From Owenia fusiformis (taxonomy: Eukaryota; Annelida; Polychaeta; Sabellida; Oweniidae): a stretch of 64,000 nt of DNA. Under the pieces are notes generated by a model that did not search any database, was not told the origin of the DNA, and saw only the letters and a list, made by a program, of their open reading frames with translations. The translations under genes and the position numbers were made by a program. Each line of letters begins with the position of its first letter. Position 1 is the first letter of the stretch. Below are positions 42,601 to 54,600 of the stretch, one piece after another. The DNA is taken from assembly GCA_903813345.2 (NCBI GenBank), contig CAIIXF020000009.1, positions 36,697,759 to 36,761,758 on the forward strand, read 5' to 3'.

Positions 42601-45600
42601 CAATTATCCAGGAAAAATTCATTATCTTAAAGGGCCAAATATGGGACGTCCATTACTGTATTTCAAGAATGTGATGACTAATAGTCTTAAAAAAATTCAC
42701 AGTAATAGAAGTATAAGTGTTTATTGCAGATACAAAATATTGTTTTGGTAGCTGAAGTATTCTCAGAGAAAAAAATTATCGAAATTTCAATTTTTTGGTG
42801 CATTTGGCTCAGGGGTAACCTTATCTTACCTCAATAATTTTTAAGATAGCCAATGTATGCATCTCATATGAGCTCAGAATGGTGCTTCTAGTCTTGTTTT
42901 GTCATATTATTGCTAATTAGATGTACAAAAAAGATTGGAATTAAAAAAAATTCAAATTTTCATTTTCGATTCTGAATGGGCAGGGGTAACTATATTGTAC
43001 CTTAATAATTTTCAAAATATGTAATATATCCATCTCAAATGAGCTCAAAATGGTGCATACTAATATTAGACATACTATTGCTAATTAGAAGTAAAAAAAA
43101 GATTGAAATTTTTTTTAAATTTAATTTTCATTTTCGCTTCTGAATGGCCAGGGGTAACCATATTGTACCTTAATCATTTTTAAAATATGTAGTATATCCA
43201 TCTCAAATGAGCTCAATATGGTGCATCTAGTCTTTCTTTATCATATTAACCCTAATAAGATGTAGAAAAATGATTGATAATTCTTAAAACTCTAAATTTT
43301 CATTTAAGCTTCAGACGGTCCAGGGGTAACCATATTTTAGCATAATAATTTTCAAGATATGTAATATATGCATCTCAAATGAGCTCAAAATGGTGCATAT
43401 AGTCTTGTTTTATCATACCCCAAATAAGATGTAGAAAATTACTGGACATTTCTTAAAAATCTGAATTTTCTATTTGACCATATTTTTAACATAATAATTT
43501 GCAATGTATTACATATGCATCTAAAATGAGCTCAAAGTGGTTCATATACCAGAAGTCTTGTTATCATATTTCCTCTAATAATATATAAAAACATAATTTG
43601 ACATTTCTAAACATCTAAAAATCTAAATTTTATATTTGATGTTTTGACAGCCCAGGGGTAACCATACTTAAGATAATAATTTTCAATGTATGTTACATAT
43701 ATGCATCTCAAATGAGCTTGAAATGGTGTATATAATCTTGTTTTGTCATATCATTTCTAAGGAGGTGGAAAAAATGATCAGCTTTTGACTGGTTATAGGT
43801 GGCCTCATTTTACCATAATAATTTTCAAGATATGTCACATTTGCAACTCAAATAAGCTCAAAATGGCATTTTGTCATATTCATATGTTCATATATTCATA
43901 CTGAGATATAAAATGATAAATCAATGAAGTATTATATAAAGATGTAAGGTTTAAGAACACTTGCATCACCTCTGGGTACACCTTCCATTCCTCCAAATCA
44001 GATGATTTAGAGTAGTAGTTAAATGCAGATGTGACATCGCATAGAATGATTGAATGAAAAATGGGGAGGACTAAACTTTGGTCATGGCCAAGTGATCTTG
44101 CAATATCATGCACAGATAGTTATTGAATGGATTTTCTTTTACCAAATGCAATCCAAGATGTAGTGGGAACAAGAGGGAGCTGTCCTCCTTCCAGGCATCA
44201 ACACTGAAACCCTCAAGAACATGGCAAGATGATAGTGACCAAGTAATGCAATGTCTTAGGTGCCATCAACGATATTTCTCCATACGAGACCCTGCTTCAA
44301 TCATTGCCTAACAGTTGATTTTGATGTGGTTTATCCTGGTGGCAACTTGTGCTGAAAAACTGAAAATGTCAATTTGGATTGCATAACAATATTACAAGAC
44401 CACTTGGCCATGACCAAAGTTTAGCCCTCCCAATTTTTCATGCAATCACTGGATTTGATATGTCACCTTTGCATTCTACTACTTCTCTAAATCATCTGAT
44501 TTGAAGGAATGGAAGATGTATACCCAGAGCTATTGCAGTTGTTTTTAAACTTTGAATCTTTTTTAGAAACATTGCAGTTATTTGTTATTCTGATGCATTC
44601 TAATGTGAATGAATGTGGTTGGACTACTCCCACTGCTGATACTGAGGCCACAACATATGAAAATGTAGGTCCTATGAGGCGGATATCTGTATAATAACAA
44701 AAGATGTTGCATCCGAGGCATGCAAAAAGCTTGTTTGATGTTTAAGGAGTGTTGAGGGAACATATGCAAATGTTTGAAATCATATCTCATTTGCTCTGGG
44801 CTATGTAGCCGTAGGGGAGACTGTCAGAATCTATAAATCCTGACCTGTTTTTATTATGTTTTATGGATTTGGATTATATTTTCAAATGATTATACACAGA
44901 ATCTTAACAATGCTACTACTCAGTATAAACTGGACTGTCAAACATTTTCAAATCTTAGAAAAGTGCTCGATAAAACTATAGTTCAGGACTACAGTATTGA
45001 GCTACTGGTACTAAAAAGGAATAAATGGATGTTGTGATTCTTTATATAAATAAATAAATGGATGTTGAGATTTTTTATAATTTTTTTAATCATTATTTCT
45101 TATTTCAGAAGGAATAAATGGCAAAACTTGACTATAATCAACATTTTGAGCTTGCATCAAAAGCTAAGGCCGTAAGAATTAGTTTCTTTGTTTTGCGTCC
45201 CCTTGCTTGCATGATTTTGAGTAAATCAGAAAAAAACAAACACATCCAAATAGCAACCAAAAGGGTCTGAAAGTAACATCGCATTTCATTCAATCAGAAT
45301 CAGACAATTACTTGGGCATACAATGTGTATTTTTTTTTTACCCTTGAATAATACCTATATTTAAATATATTGATCTGTGTTTGTATCACTGCAAATTGGT
45401 ATGTCATTCCTTTTAATGCCCATAAAATGTATACATTTCTCAGCAAACAAGTTTGTGTTTTTTTTGAGTTAGTGTTTGTTTTCCTTGTACCCTTGCATGA
45501 TTCGGATTTTGCCAGGACGCAAAACAGAGAATCTAATTCTTATGGCCTAATATGAAAACATCATTTTTTCAAGTTTCCAAACATTTTTTACATTCCCTAG

Positions 45601-48600
45601 AAATAATATATGACAAAAGAAGATTAAAAAACCCTTTAAAGCTCATTTGAGATGCACACGTCTTGTACTTTGAAAATTATTAAGGTAAAATATGGCTACC
45701 CATAGGCCGCTATAAGCTAAAATGAAAATTTAGATTTTTAAGAAATGTAAAATCATTTTTCTACATCTAATCAAGGGTAATCTGATAAAACAAAGCTATA
45801 TGCACCATTTTGAGCTAATTTGAGATGCATATATTACATATCTTGAAAATATTAAGGTAAAATATGGTTACCCCTGGCCTTTTAGAAGCGAAAATGAAAA
45901 TTTGGATTTTTGTAAAATTTCCAATAATATTTTTACATCTTATAAGGAATAATATGACAAAACAATACTCTATACATCATTTTGACCTCACATGAGATGC
46001 ATACATTGCATATTTTAAAAATTATTGAGGTAAAATAAGGTTACCCCTGAGCTGCATGCACTCAAAAATTGAAATTTCGAGAATTTTTTTCTCAAAAAAT
46101 ACATGAGCCACCCATGGTATATTTTCTATCTGTGATAAACACTTAAACCTCTAGTACTATGAATTTTTCCAGGACTATCAGACATCACATTCTTGAAATA
46201 CAGTACTGGATGTTCCGTATTTGGCCCTTTAAACAACGAATTATTCTTAGATAATTGGGTTAAAATGAGTTTTTCTTGCTACAGACAACTTCTTAATTGG
46301 GTTTTACACAATTTCAAGGCTCAAAGCAATCACCAAATGAAGTCATTTAAAGAAAAATACTTTAAAACCATTTTAATTTAATTTTAACAATATACCCCTC
46401 CCAGTCTGGTAGGGGCGGGGGGTCAGAGGCTAAAAAATCCATGAAGACCACCCCAAATCACTTGCCCTGAAATCATTTTTTACTCAGATCATATGATTCT
46501 ACAACTGTGCCAAGTTTGTTGCTTTCCTGAAAAAGCCGAACAAAAAAAGGACATCTGACCCCGCTATACATGGCATGTCTAGATACAAGAAATTATGATA
46601 ACTGTATTGTAACTGTCTATGCTTGGTACTGATGGAAGTACCGTGTAGTTGCCATTGTAGTGGCCAATGCATAATACACTGGCAGTAAGGTCTGTTTACG
46701 TACCATCATATTCAGATCTACGTGTTTTTCTCATTCAAAAGTCTGAAAATGAAACAATATTTTATTTATCAGACCAAAGGATTGTTATTGAATAGGTACA
46801 TATGCTTTATATTCATCTATAGTTGAATGGCATCAACACACAAGGAGAGAATATAGCTGACAATGGTGGTTTAAAACAAGCATTATCGGTATGTTAGTTT
46901 TCCAAATTTAAAGAACTATGGAACATTTGGTGACAATTGACTAACCTTAGTGTATTCGCGAATGCAACTAACGCCAACTGTCGACTACCGGATAAACCTA
47001 CTATTCTTGATGACCAACTGATTTAAATATGAATGGAATAGTGGCAGGTTCTATTCATATTTATTGAGTTACCTGTATAGTAGTAGGTTAATCCGGTAGC
47101 CGACAGGCGTTAGTTGCATTCGCGAATACAAGCTTATTGACGATGATTAACACAAAGTACCAAGGTGGAAAGGTGCTTTTTACTAGTGAAAATATGCAAT
47201 CCATGTCTCATAAATATATTTGCAAAAATATTAGTCGGTATCTGTATCTCTTTATATTTTTGTCAATATGAATTATTGATTATATTTGATTAAGGAATAT
47301 TTTTGAACATTTTTACATCTGTTTTTTGTCTTTAGAAAACAATCCGAGAATATTTTATTTCCATAATTCAATTTCCTTCAAAGGAACGTTGCAATAAAAC
47401 TACAGTATCTTCAACAAATGATGAAAAGAGATGCAGAAATAGAAATGTTATTTGATACGTTCATACCTTTATGTTACGGATAAACCATGAGTAGTGGGTA
47501 TCAAGCGGAATAATACCCGAGGCCGCTAGGCCATTGTTTTTTCTAATACCTCTCGTTGTTTATCCATAATCGATTTTTCAGTATAAGGACGATAATTTAT
47601 ATTTTCATAATCAGTTCTACTAAAGCCTGCGTCGTGTGTGCTGATACCAGCGACATTTGATGTGCTCTATTTTTAAGTCATCACAACTAGTTATCATAAT
47701 CATGCGATGTTTACTGAAAACATTGCTTATTATTTCTCAAAAACAAAGTTTTATTTTGTTTGTGGTGATACAATCCCGGATTAAGCACATACGGAGCATC
47801 GATCGCGTTGATATTTTTCATACGCCATAAAAAATATGTTTGACATCAGCTCTTAAAAGGGCGATGTTAGATTTGTGTTACCCATGCAATGAAATACTTG
47901 TCATCAGCTTGACGGGCGGGGAGGGGGGGGCGGCGTCTCACTTTCTTGTGATCACGATTCCAGGAAAACCACTTAACGGATTTACTTCAAATTTTCACAC
48001 ATGTTTCATAGTAAGAAGTTCTATAGCTGATTAACTTTTTGGCAGCCATCTTGCCTTCTGGCGACCAATTTGGAAGTTTTTTAGATAAATCCTGTCATTG
48101 CGTTTCCAGGAAAACCACTCAACGGATTTTCTTCAAATTTTCACACATTGTTTCAGAGTAAGAGATTCTATAGCTGATTAACTTTTCGGCAGCCATCTTG
48201 CATTATGGCAGCCATCTGGGAAGTTTTTAGATAAATCTTGTCATCTCGATTCCAGGAAAACCACTAAATTTTCGGCAGCCATCTTGCTTTCTTGGTCATC
48301 AAGCCCACACTGCTATGTTTTAGGTACGATATTGTTCACCCTGTGCCTTGTTCTATCTACATACCATTTGTCTAATATTTTGCATCCTCCTGGTTAAATT
48401 AACATTGCTGATGCATCATTTGTTAAGATTTCGCCAGAAAGTGCCCTTAAGGGTTACCTCTTAAATAACAAACAATGAAAACATCAGACAAAATATTTGT
48501 GGTGGATTTAGTTTGGCTGTCCAATACTTTGTAACCTCCGAACATGATCCCCACCATGATCCCCACCATCATGATGCAGCACATGACACAGTACCAGCAC

Positions 48601-51600
48601 CATCAACAGAGGTCAATCCAACATCTACCTCTTGCTGTAGTCCAACATCCCCTGTGCTGAAACTTGTTTCAACTGCCATCAACAACACTCCAGTAGCTCC
48701 ATCAAACAGTGAACCTCTTGACTCACCCACAATGAAGACATCCATTAATGTTAGCCTGAAACGGAAGGACGTATCACCACTTATGGACCCAAATGCCAGT
48801 AAAAGTGTGAGAGTTGTATCTCCAGTTAGTGACAAACCAGTGAACCATGTATCTGAAACTCAGAAACACAAAGTTGTCAATGCTGATCCAGATGATAAAG
48901 ATTAATTTAATAAACACTTACCCCGATACGTAATGGTAAACATTTTTACAGGAAACGTCCAAGGACTACGGAAAAAAGTAACACGCCACACAATGTTCAG
49001 ATATCTTAAAAGGGAAAAGATTGATATTGCATGTTTGCAAGAATCTTTTGTGATGGAAAATGATATTGTCAATTGGAGCAAGGAATGGGGAGGGCAGTTG
49101 TTTGCCAACCCAGGAACAAATCACTCTAAAGGAGAAATTATTTTGATTAACAAGACTTGTGAAGCAGAAAATGTAAAGTTATTGGTCAAGGAAGACAGAA
49201 TATTGATTATTGAATTAGATTTTGAAGATGAACATTTCATTATATGTAATGCCTTTACCCCAAATAAAGCCAGTGAAAAAATCAACTTTTATAAAAAAAG
49301 TTCAAAATTTGATCAAAAGATATAACACACATGATGTCAATTTTTTAATTTCTGGTGACTTTAATTGTATTTTAAACCAAAACCTTGATAATATATCAGG
49401 GGCTTTACATTCTCAAAGAGAAATTCAATCATTTAATGCATGCATAGATAAAAATGATCTTATAGATATATGGAGAATTCATAATCCAAATGACAAATGT
49501 TATACTTGGAAGCATAAGACGCAGAATATTATGCGTCGAATTGATTATATGTTTTGTAATGATGTTCTGTTTGATAAAATAGTATGTACTGGAATAGAAA
49601 ATTTTCCTACCTCTGACCATAGAGGAACCATCATTAATGTGAAAATAAATAATTTTGAAAAAGGTCCAGGATACTGGAAGTTTAATAATAGCCTTTTAGA
49701 AAACCATGAGTATGTTAAGATTATTAACGATACTATTGAAAATTTGTCAAAAAATGAAGACAAATTGGATAAACAAATCCTTTGGGATTACTGTAAAGTA
49801 AAGATTAAGGATATATCATGCATTTTTAGTAAACAACTGGCCAAAAGTAAAAGAGACCAAATTAAAGATATGAAAAATAAGCTAGAAAAAGCATCTAGCG
49901 AATTGATACTAAATCCTGGTAATAAAGATATAAACCAGTTGGTAAATAAATTCAAATTACAGTATGAAATGTTATGTGCAGGTGAATCAAAAGGTGCTCT
50001 TGTTCGGTCAAAAGTCAAATGGCATGAACAAGGTGAAAAGAGCACAAAATATTTTCTTCAGTTAGAAAAAGCAAGGGCCACTAATAAATGTATTACTAAA
50101 TTTGGCTGACAATACAACTATTACAAATCAAGAGCGAATAGCTGATGAAATATTGTCATTTTATACGAATTTGTACTCAAAGAAAATTGTATTCAGAAAG
50201 GCAAGTTTGGATGATTTTTTGAATAATGTAGATGTACCAAAATTGAGCCAAACGGATAGAGAATCTTGTGAAGGTCTAATTACTGTAGATCAATGTAAAC
50301 ATGCATTAAAATATATGAAAAATAACTCTAGTCCAGAGGCCTCATTATCATCTGGTCGCAAATAGTTGCGTTGCGTCTGCGATGCGATTGCGATCGCAAT
50401 TCGTAACGCATGCGATGCGTGATATTATCAATTGAGCGCAATCGCAGACGCAAAGCAATCGCAAAACAATTAAAACGTAAGTTGCGATCGCAAGTCTAGT
50501 GTATTTTGGCGCGAAATTTAAAAGGACACTGGCGCTAGTTTTTGATATTGATTGATTGAAATTGATAGAAATCCAATAATTGATATGATTTGATTGGTTA
50601 CGCATGCATTACACTTGTGCAAGACATAAGTGCGCCAAAATGCAAATCGATTTACATTGAGACGGTAGTCGAAGAAACATCTCGAGGGCAAGGAATTGGA
50701 CAAATGATGAACAAGAATTATTAGTATCTCTCATTGAGAAGGATGCAAATATTCTTTTGGCACCACTTAGCTGTCAAATAACAATACAGTCACAGGATAG
50801 TTGCTGGGCAAGGGTAGCTGAAAAAATAAGTTCACTTGGTGTGAAATGAGGACTAGAAAAAACGTTATGTAAGTCACACATCACTGAAAATAAATAACTG
50901 TTAAAACGGGAAGTTGTCATGCTACTGAAACTAACTGAAATAAAATGAACTTTTTGTCGTTGTTGTATGTGTTCTACAATGTTTCTATCTAAAATCCGTC
51001 AACATAATTTTTCAACAGACAATGAAACGATAACAGCTTATGAGTTTTCTATTTGGTGGTGTATATTTTACATTTTATACACATGCAAGAAAATTGCAAG
51101 TTGTGTGGGTTCCATATCGATATATGTTTAAATATGTCTCCAGTGTATTGCATTTATTTTCCTTTGGAACAAAATATGAAACACGTCTTTTGCATTGTGA
51201 TCAAAGCAAATCATGTTTGAATCAGGGTCGGGATGAAAATGTGAAAATCTACAACATCTTGGTGTTCTTGTACTTTTGCAGACGATGTAGGTGAGGTACA
51301 TATACACTAGGAATACTCAGAACATTAGTGTAGTAGTGGCAAGATTAATTCACCAAACAAGCTTTATTAGCTAGATAAATATTCAATTGGCGAAAATCCT
51401 ATGCTCCAAAGAGCACGAAATATTGCAGGCACCAATCTAAGACGTATACAGTATGTGATGCGTTCGCAATATTTAGAAACAAACGTGATTTTTAAGGATT
51501 TACAGGCTCAATTAAATGTATATTTTAATCATATTAAATAAATAAAATTGAACAATTTCTTCGATACTATTGATTAATTCTTAACAGGCAGTGAAATGAC

Positions 51601-54600
51601 CGATATAAAACACCACAAAATATCCATAAACATAGATAAAATAACGCTCAAAGATGAACTAGATTTGCGATTTGATTTGCGACAGGGTAAACGTCGTCGC
51701 AACTTTTTGTTTAGTTGCGATCAGAAAATCGATAACTTTGCGTCAGACTTGCGATGCGATGGAATGATAATAACATTTTTGGGAAATAGTTGCGTTGCGA
51801 TGTCTTGCGATGCGATTCGCATGCGATTTTGCGTTGCGACCAGATGATAATGAGGCCTCATGGCTAGATGGACTATCAGTAGGTTTCTATAAAGTATTTT
51901 TTACAAGAATTAGTACATTATTTCTAGAGTCTTTTAATGCATCATTTATATCTGGTGAATTATCAAATTCTAAAAAGAAAGGTGTTATGGTTTTATTACC
52001 TAAAAAGGGATTGGCACGGTCTTATTTAAAACATTGGAGACCCTTAACCCTTACAAATGTTGATTATCGTATTTTGGCTAAGGTTTTGGCAAATAGATTG
52101 AAAAAAGTCATATCAAAAATTGTACATGAAAATCAAAGTGGTTACATTAAGAAAAGAAGTGCAGCTACTATTTTAAGGGCGATAGATGATATAATTTGTT
52201 ATATTGACACAAATAATTTACAAGGTATTATGTTAGCAATAGATTATGAGAAAGCCTATGATTCTATTTCTAAAGAATTTATGTTAGAATCCTTAAAAAA
52301 CTTCGGATTCGGTCCTTCATTTACAAAATGGGTGAATATTTTAAATACCAATGGCACTAATCATATTTTAAACAATGGTTGGATATTAGGTAATGTAAAA
52401 CTAGATCGGGGGATTAGACAAGGGTGTCCATTATCACCTTTACTATTTATTTTAGCCACTGAGCTTCTTTCATGTAAAATTAGTCAGTCAGAAAAAATCA
52501 AAGGTATAAAAACACCTGGCCAGGATAAGGAATTTAAGCTTTTTCAATTTGCAGATGACACATCAATGTTTTTAAATGATGATGTATCATTTAATCATAC
52601 CCTGAAGGTGTTTAATGAATTTTACAGTATTAGTAGTCTTAAGGTAAATCCACAGAAAACTGAGGCAATGTGGCTTGGGAGATTCAAAAATAGACTAGAT
52701 GGATTGGGTCATGTAAAATGGAAATTAAAGCCTGATAATAATATTAAAATACTTGGAATTACTTTTAGCAAAATATAAAGGTGGTTAACAATCCAGTAAA
52801 TTTTGAGCCAAAATTTTCGAAATGTGAAAATATTATGAAGTCATGGGTATCAAGGAATTTAACCATAATTGGGAAGATTGTACTGGCAAAATCTTTATTG
52901 TTATCCCAATTTTCTTATCTTTTACAAGCATTTATACTTCCTGAAAATCTACTCAACAGAATTAATACATTGCTTTTTAAATTTATTTGGGCAAAGGGCA
53001 GATTCAAAGAGGAAGATCTAAAAAAGATTCCTGATAGAGTAAAACGGGACATCTTAGTTCAAAATTATAATAACGGTGGGTTAAAGATGATCAATGTTAA
53101 GGATATGCGAGTAGCTTTTGCTTTAAGATGGGTTTCAAAGTTAGTAGAAGGTGGAGTAGGTCATTGGCGAATTATACCATGTTACATGTACAACATACTA
53201 GGAAGAGATTTTAGTGTTTTTAATAGTAATGTACCTTATGATAAAATCAAAGGAATCAATAACTGTAATGAATTTTATAAGAATGTTTTAGAATATTGGC
53301 TGAAATACAGCAATTCTTGTGATTCATCTATTATATGGAACAACCAGTGCATAACTAGATTTAGAGAACCACTCCTTTTTGTTAACTGGATTAAGAAAGG
53401 TATAATTTATGTGACAGATGTTGTTAGAAACAGTAAACTGGCTACATATGATGAATTGTGTCAAAAGATTCATAGAAATGGCCAAAGTTTTTTAGAATAC
53501 CAGGCTCTCAGAAATTCATTGTCTGATGAAATGATGCAAACGTATGGAAATGTGTTGCCAAATAAATCTTTAAAGTTTCGAGACATAGACTGCAAGATAT
53601 TAAAAACCCAAACAATCAGAGAAAAACTTACCTTGGATAGAAAAATACCATTATATCATAACAATATCTTAATTGAAACAAATGTATGGAAATGTTTATA
53701 TTCATGTACCAAAGATACGTCTTTGCTAACATTACAATGGAAGATATTTCACAATATTTATCCAAATGGTGTATTTTTAAAAAAATGTAGATTACAACAA
53801 AATGACTTTTGTAAATTTTGCCAACCAGATGTCCAAGACACTTTAGACCATTATTTTATAGACTGTAACTTTATTAAAAATATTTGGCGAAATAGCTTAC
53901 TCAGTAATGATGAAAAATTGGGTTTGTCTACTGTGCCAAAAGACAAAATGCTAGAGGCATTAATTATTAAAAAAACCATTCACAGATATAAATGTAATGA
54001 AAATTAAAAGCAATTTTTGATTTAGAGAAAGAGGCCTATTTTGTTTTGTAAATATGTATATAATTGTTTGTGATTAATAAACTGTTTTAAAGAAAAAAAA
54101 AAAACCTCCGAACATGAAAATTTCATCAATGCACATTAATGATTTCAAACAATCATTTTCAGAATTGGGACTAATCCAATGTAGTATTTAAATGATTGTT
54201 ATATACATTTTCAATCATATTTGGTAGTAAATTGAAGATGTTGAGCATGTGTTGGAGGATACAAAACATATGGACTTTATAAAAAGTGTTATCTTTAACG
54301 AGTATGACATATTAAACAATCAGTTTTGAAAGCTGGTTGGAAACATATTTTATATATCAACCAGTTAGAAATTATATTGGCGGACTTAATGTATAATATA
54401 TGTTGTCCGAGTTTCCATAGCAACATTTGAGTTTTGTCTAAAACACCATTTAAGGTGTTTTCAAGAAATAATAAGCAATATTTTCAATATAGATCGCATA
54501 GTTATGCTAAACAGTTGTGTTGACATCACGATAGCACACATATAATGTCATTGATATCAATACATATGGCGCAGGATGGGGAAGAATAGCAGAATTCACG

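Larger units (their letters stand above)
42282..46566. repeat. Long inverted-repeat element, 4.3 kb
   Basis: The outer ends tagcggggtcagatgtcc (42282) and its mirror (ending 46566) pair, as do ttcggctttttcaggaaagc and its mirror at 46526. The left arm contains about six units of about 100-110 bp with 'caggggtaaccatattttacc' and 'atctcaaatgagctcaaaatgg'. The right arm has three inverted units at 45600-46080. Nested inverted pairs are at 43970-44520 and 45168-45550. No transposase is recognised. Confidence 0.78.
48548..54104 (+). mobile_element. Tx1/L1-clade LINE, 5'-truncated, with target-site duplication
   Basis: CCTCCGAACATGA is repeated at 48535-48547 and 54105-54117, so the insertion has a 13-bp duplication. 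It begins inside an ORF1-like tail ending at the stop near 48903. ORF2 starts at ATG 48933: apurinic-type endonuclease motifs (GNVQGL, CLQESF, GDFNC, SDHRGT), reverse transcriptase motifs ([28 protein letters not shown]) and a C-terminal CX2CX9HX4C knuckle. ORF2 ends at 54007 and an A-tail follows aataaactg. The reading frame is broken by frame changes near 49295, 50102 and 52773 and by a 1.5-kb DNA transposon at 50346-51851. The copy is inactive but well preserved. Confidence 0.88.

Noticed and set aside
42282-46566. CRISPR-like array from the regularly spaced 100-bp units
   Set aside because: Units are imperfect, AT-rich and inverted in a second arm in animal DNA with introns. They are transposon tandem units.
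48513-48905. Host gene encoding a His/Ser/Pro-rich protein
   Set aside because: It starts before the LINE target duplication and continues into it; the part after 48548 is the LINE ORF1 tail just upstream of ORF2.
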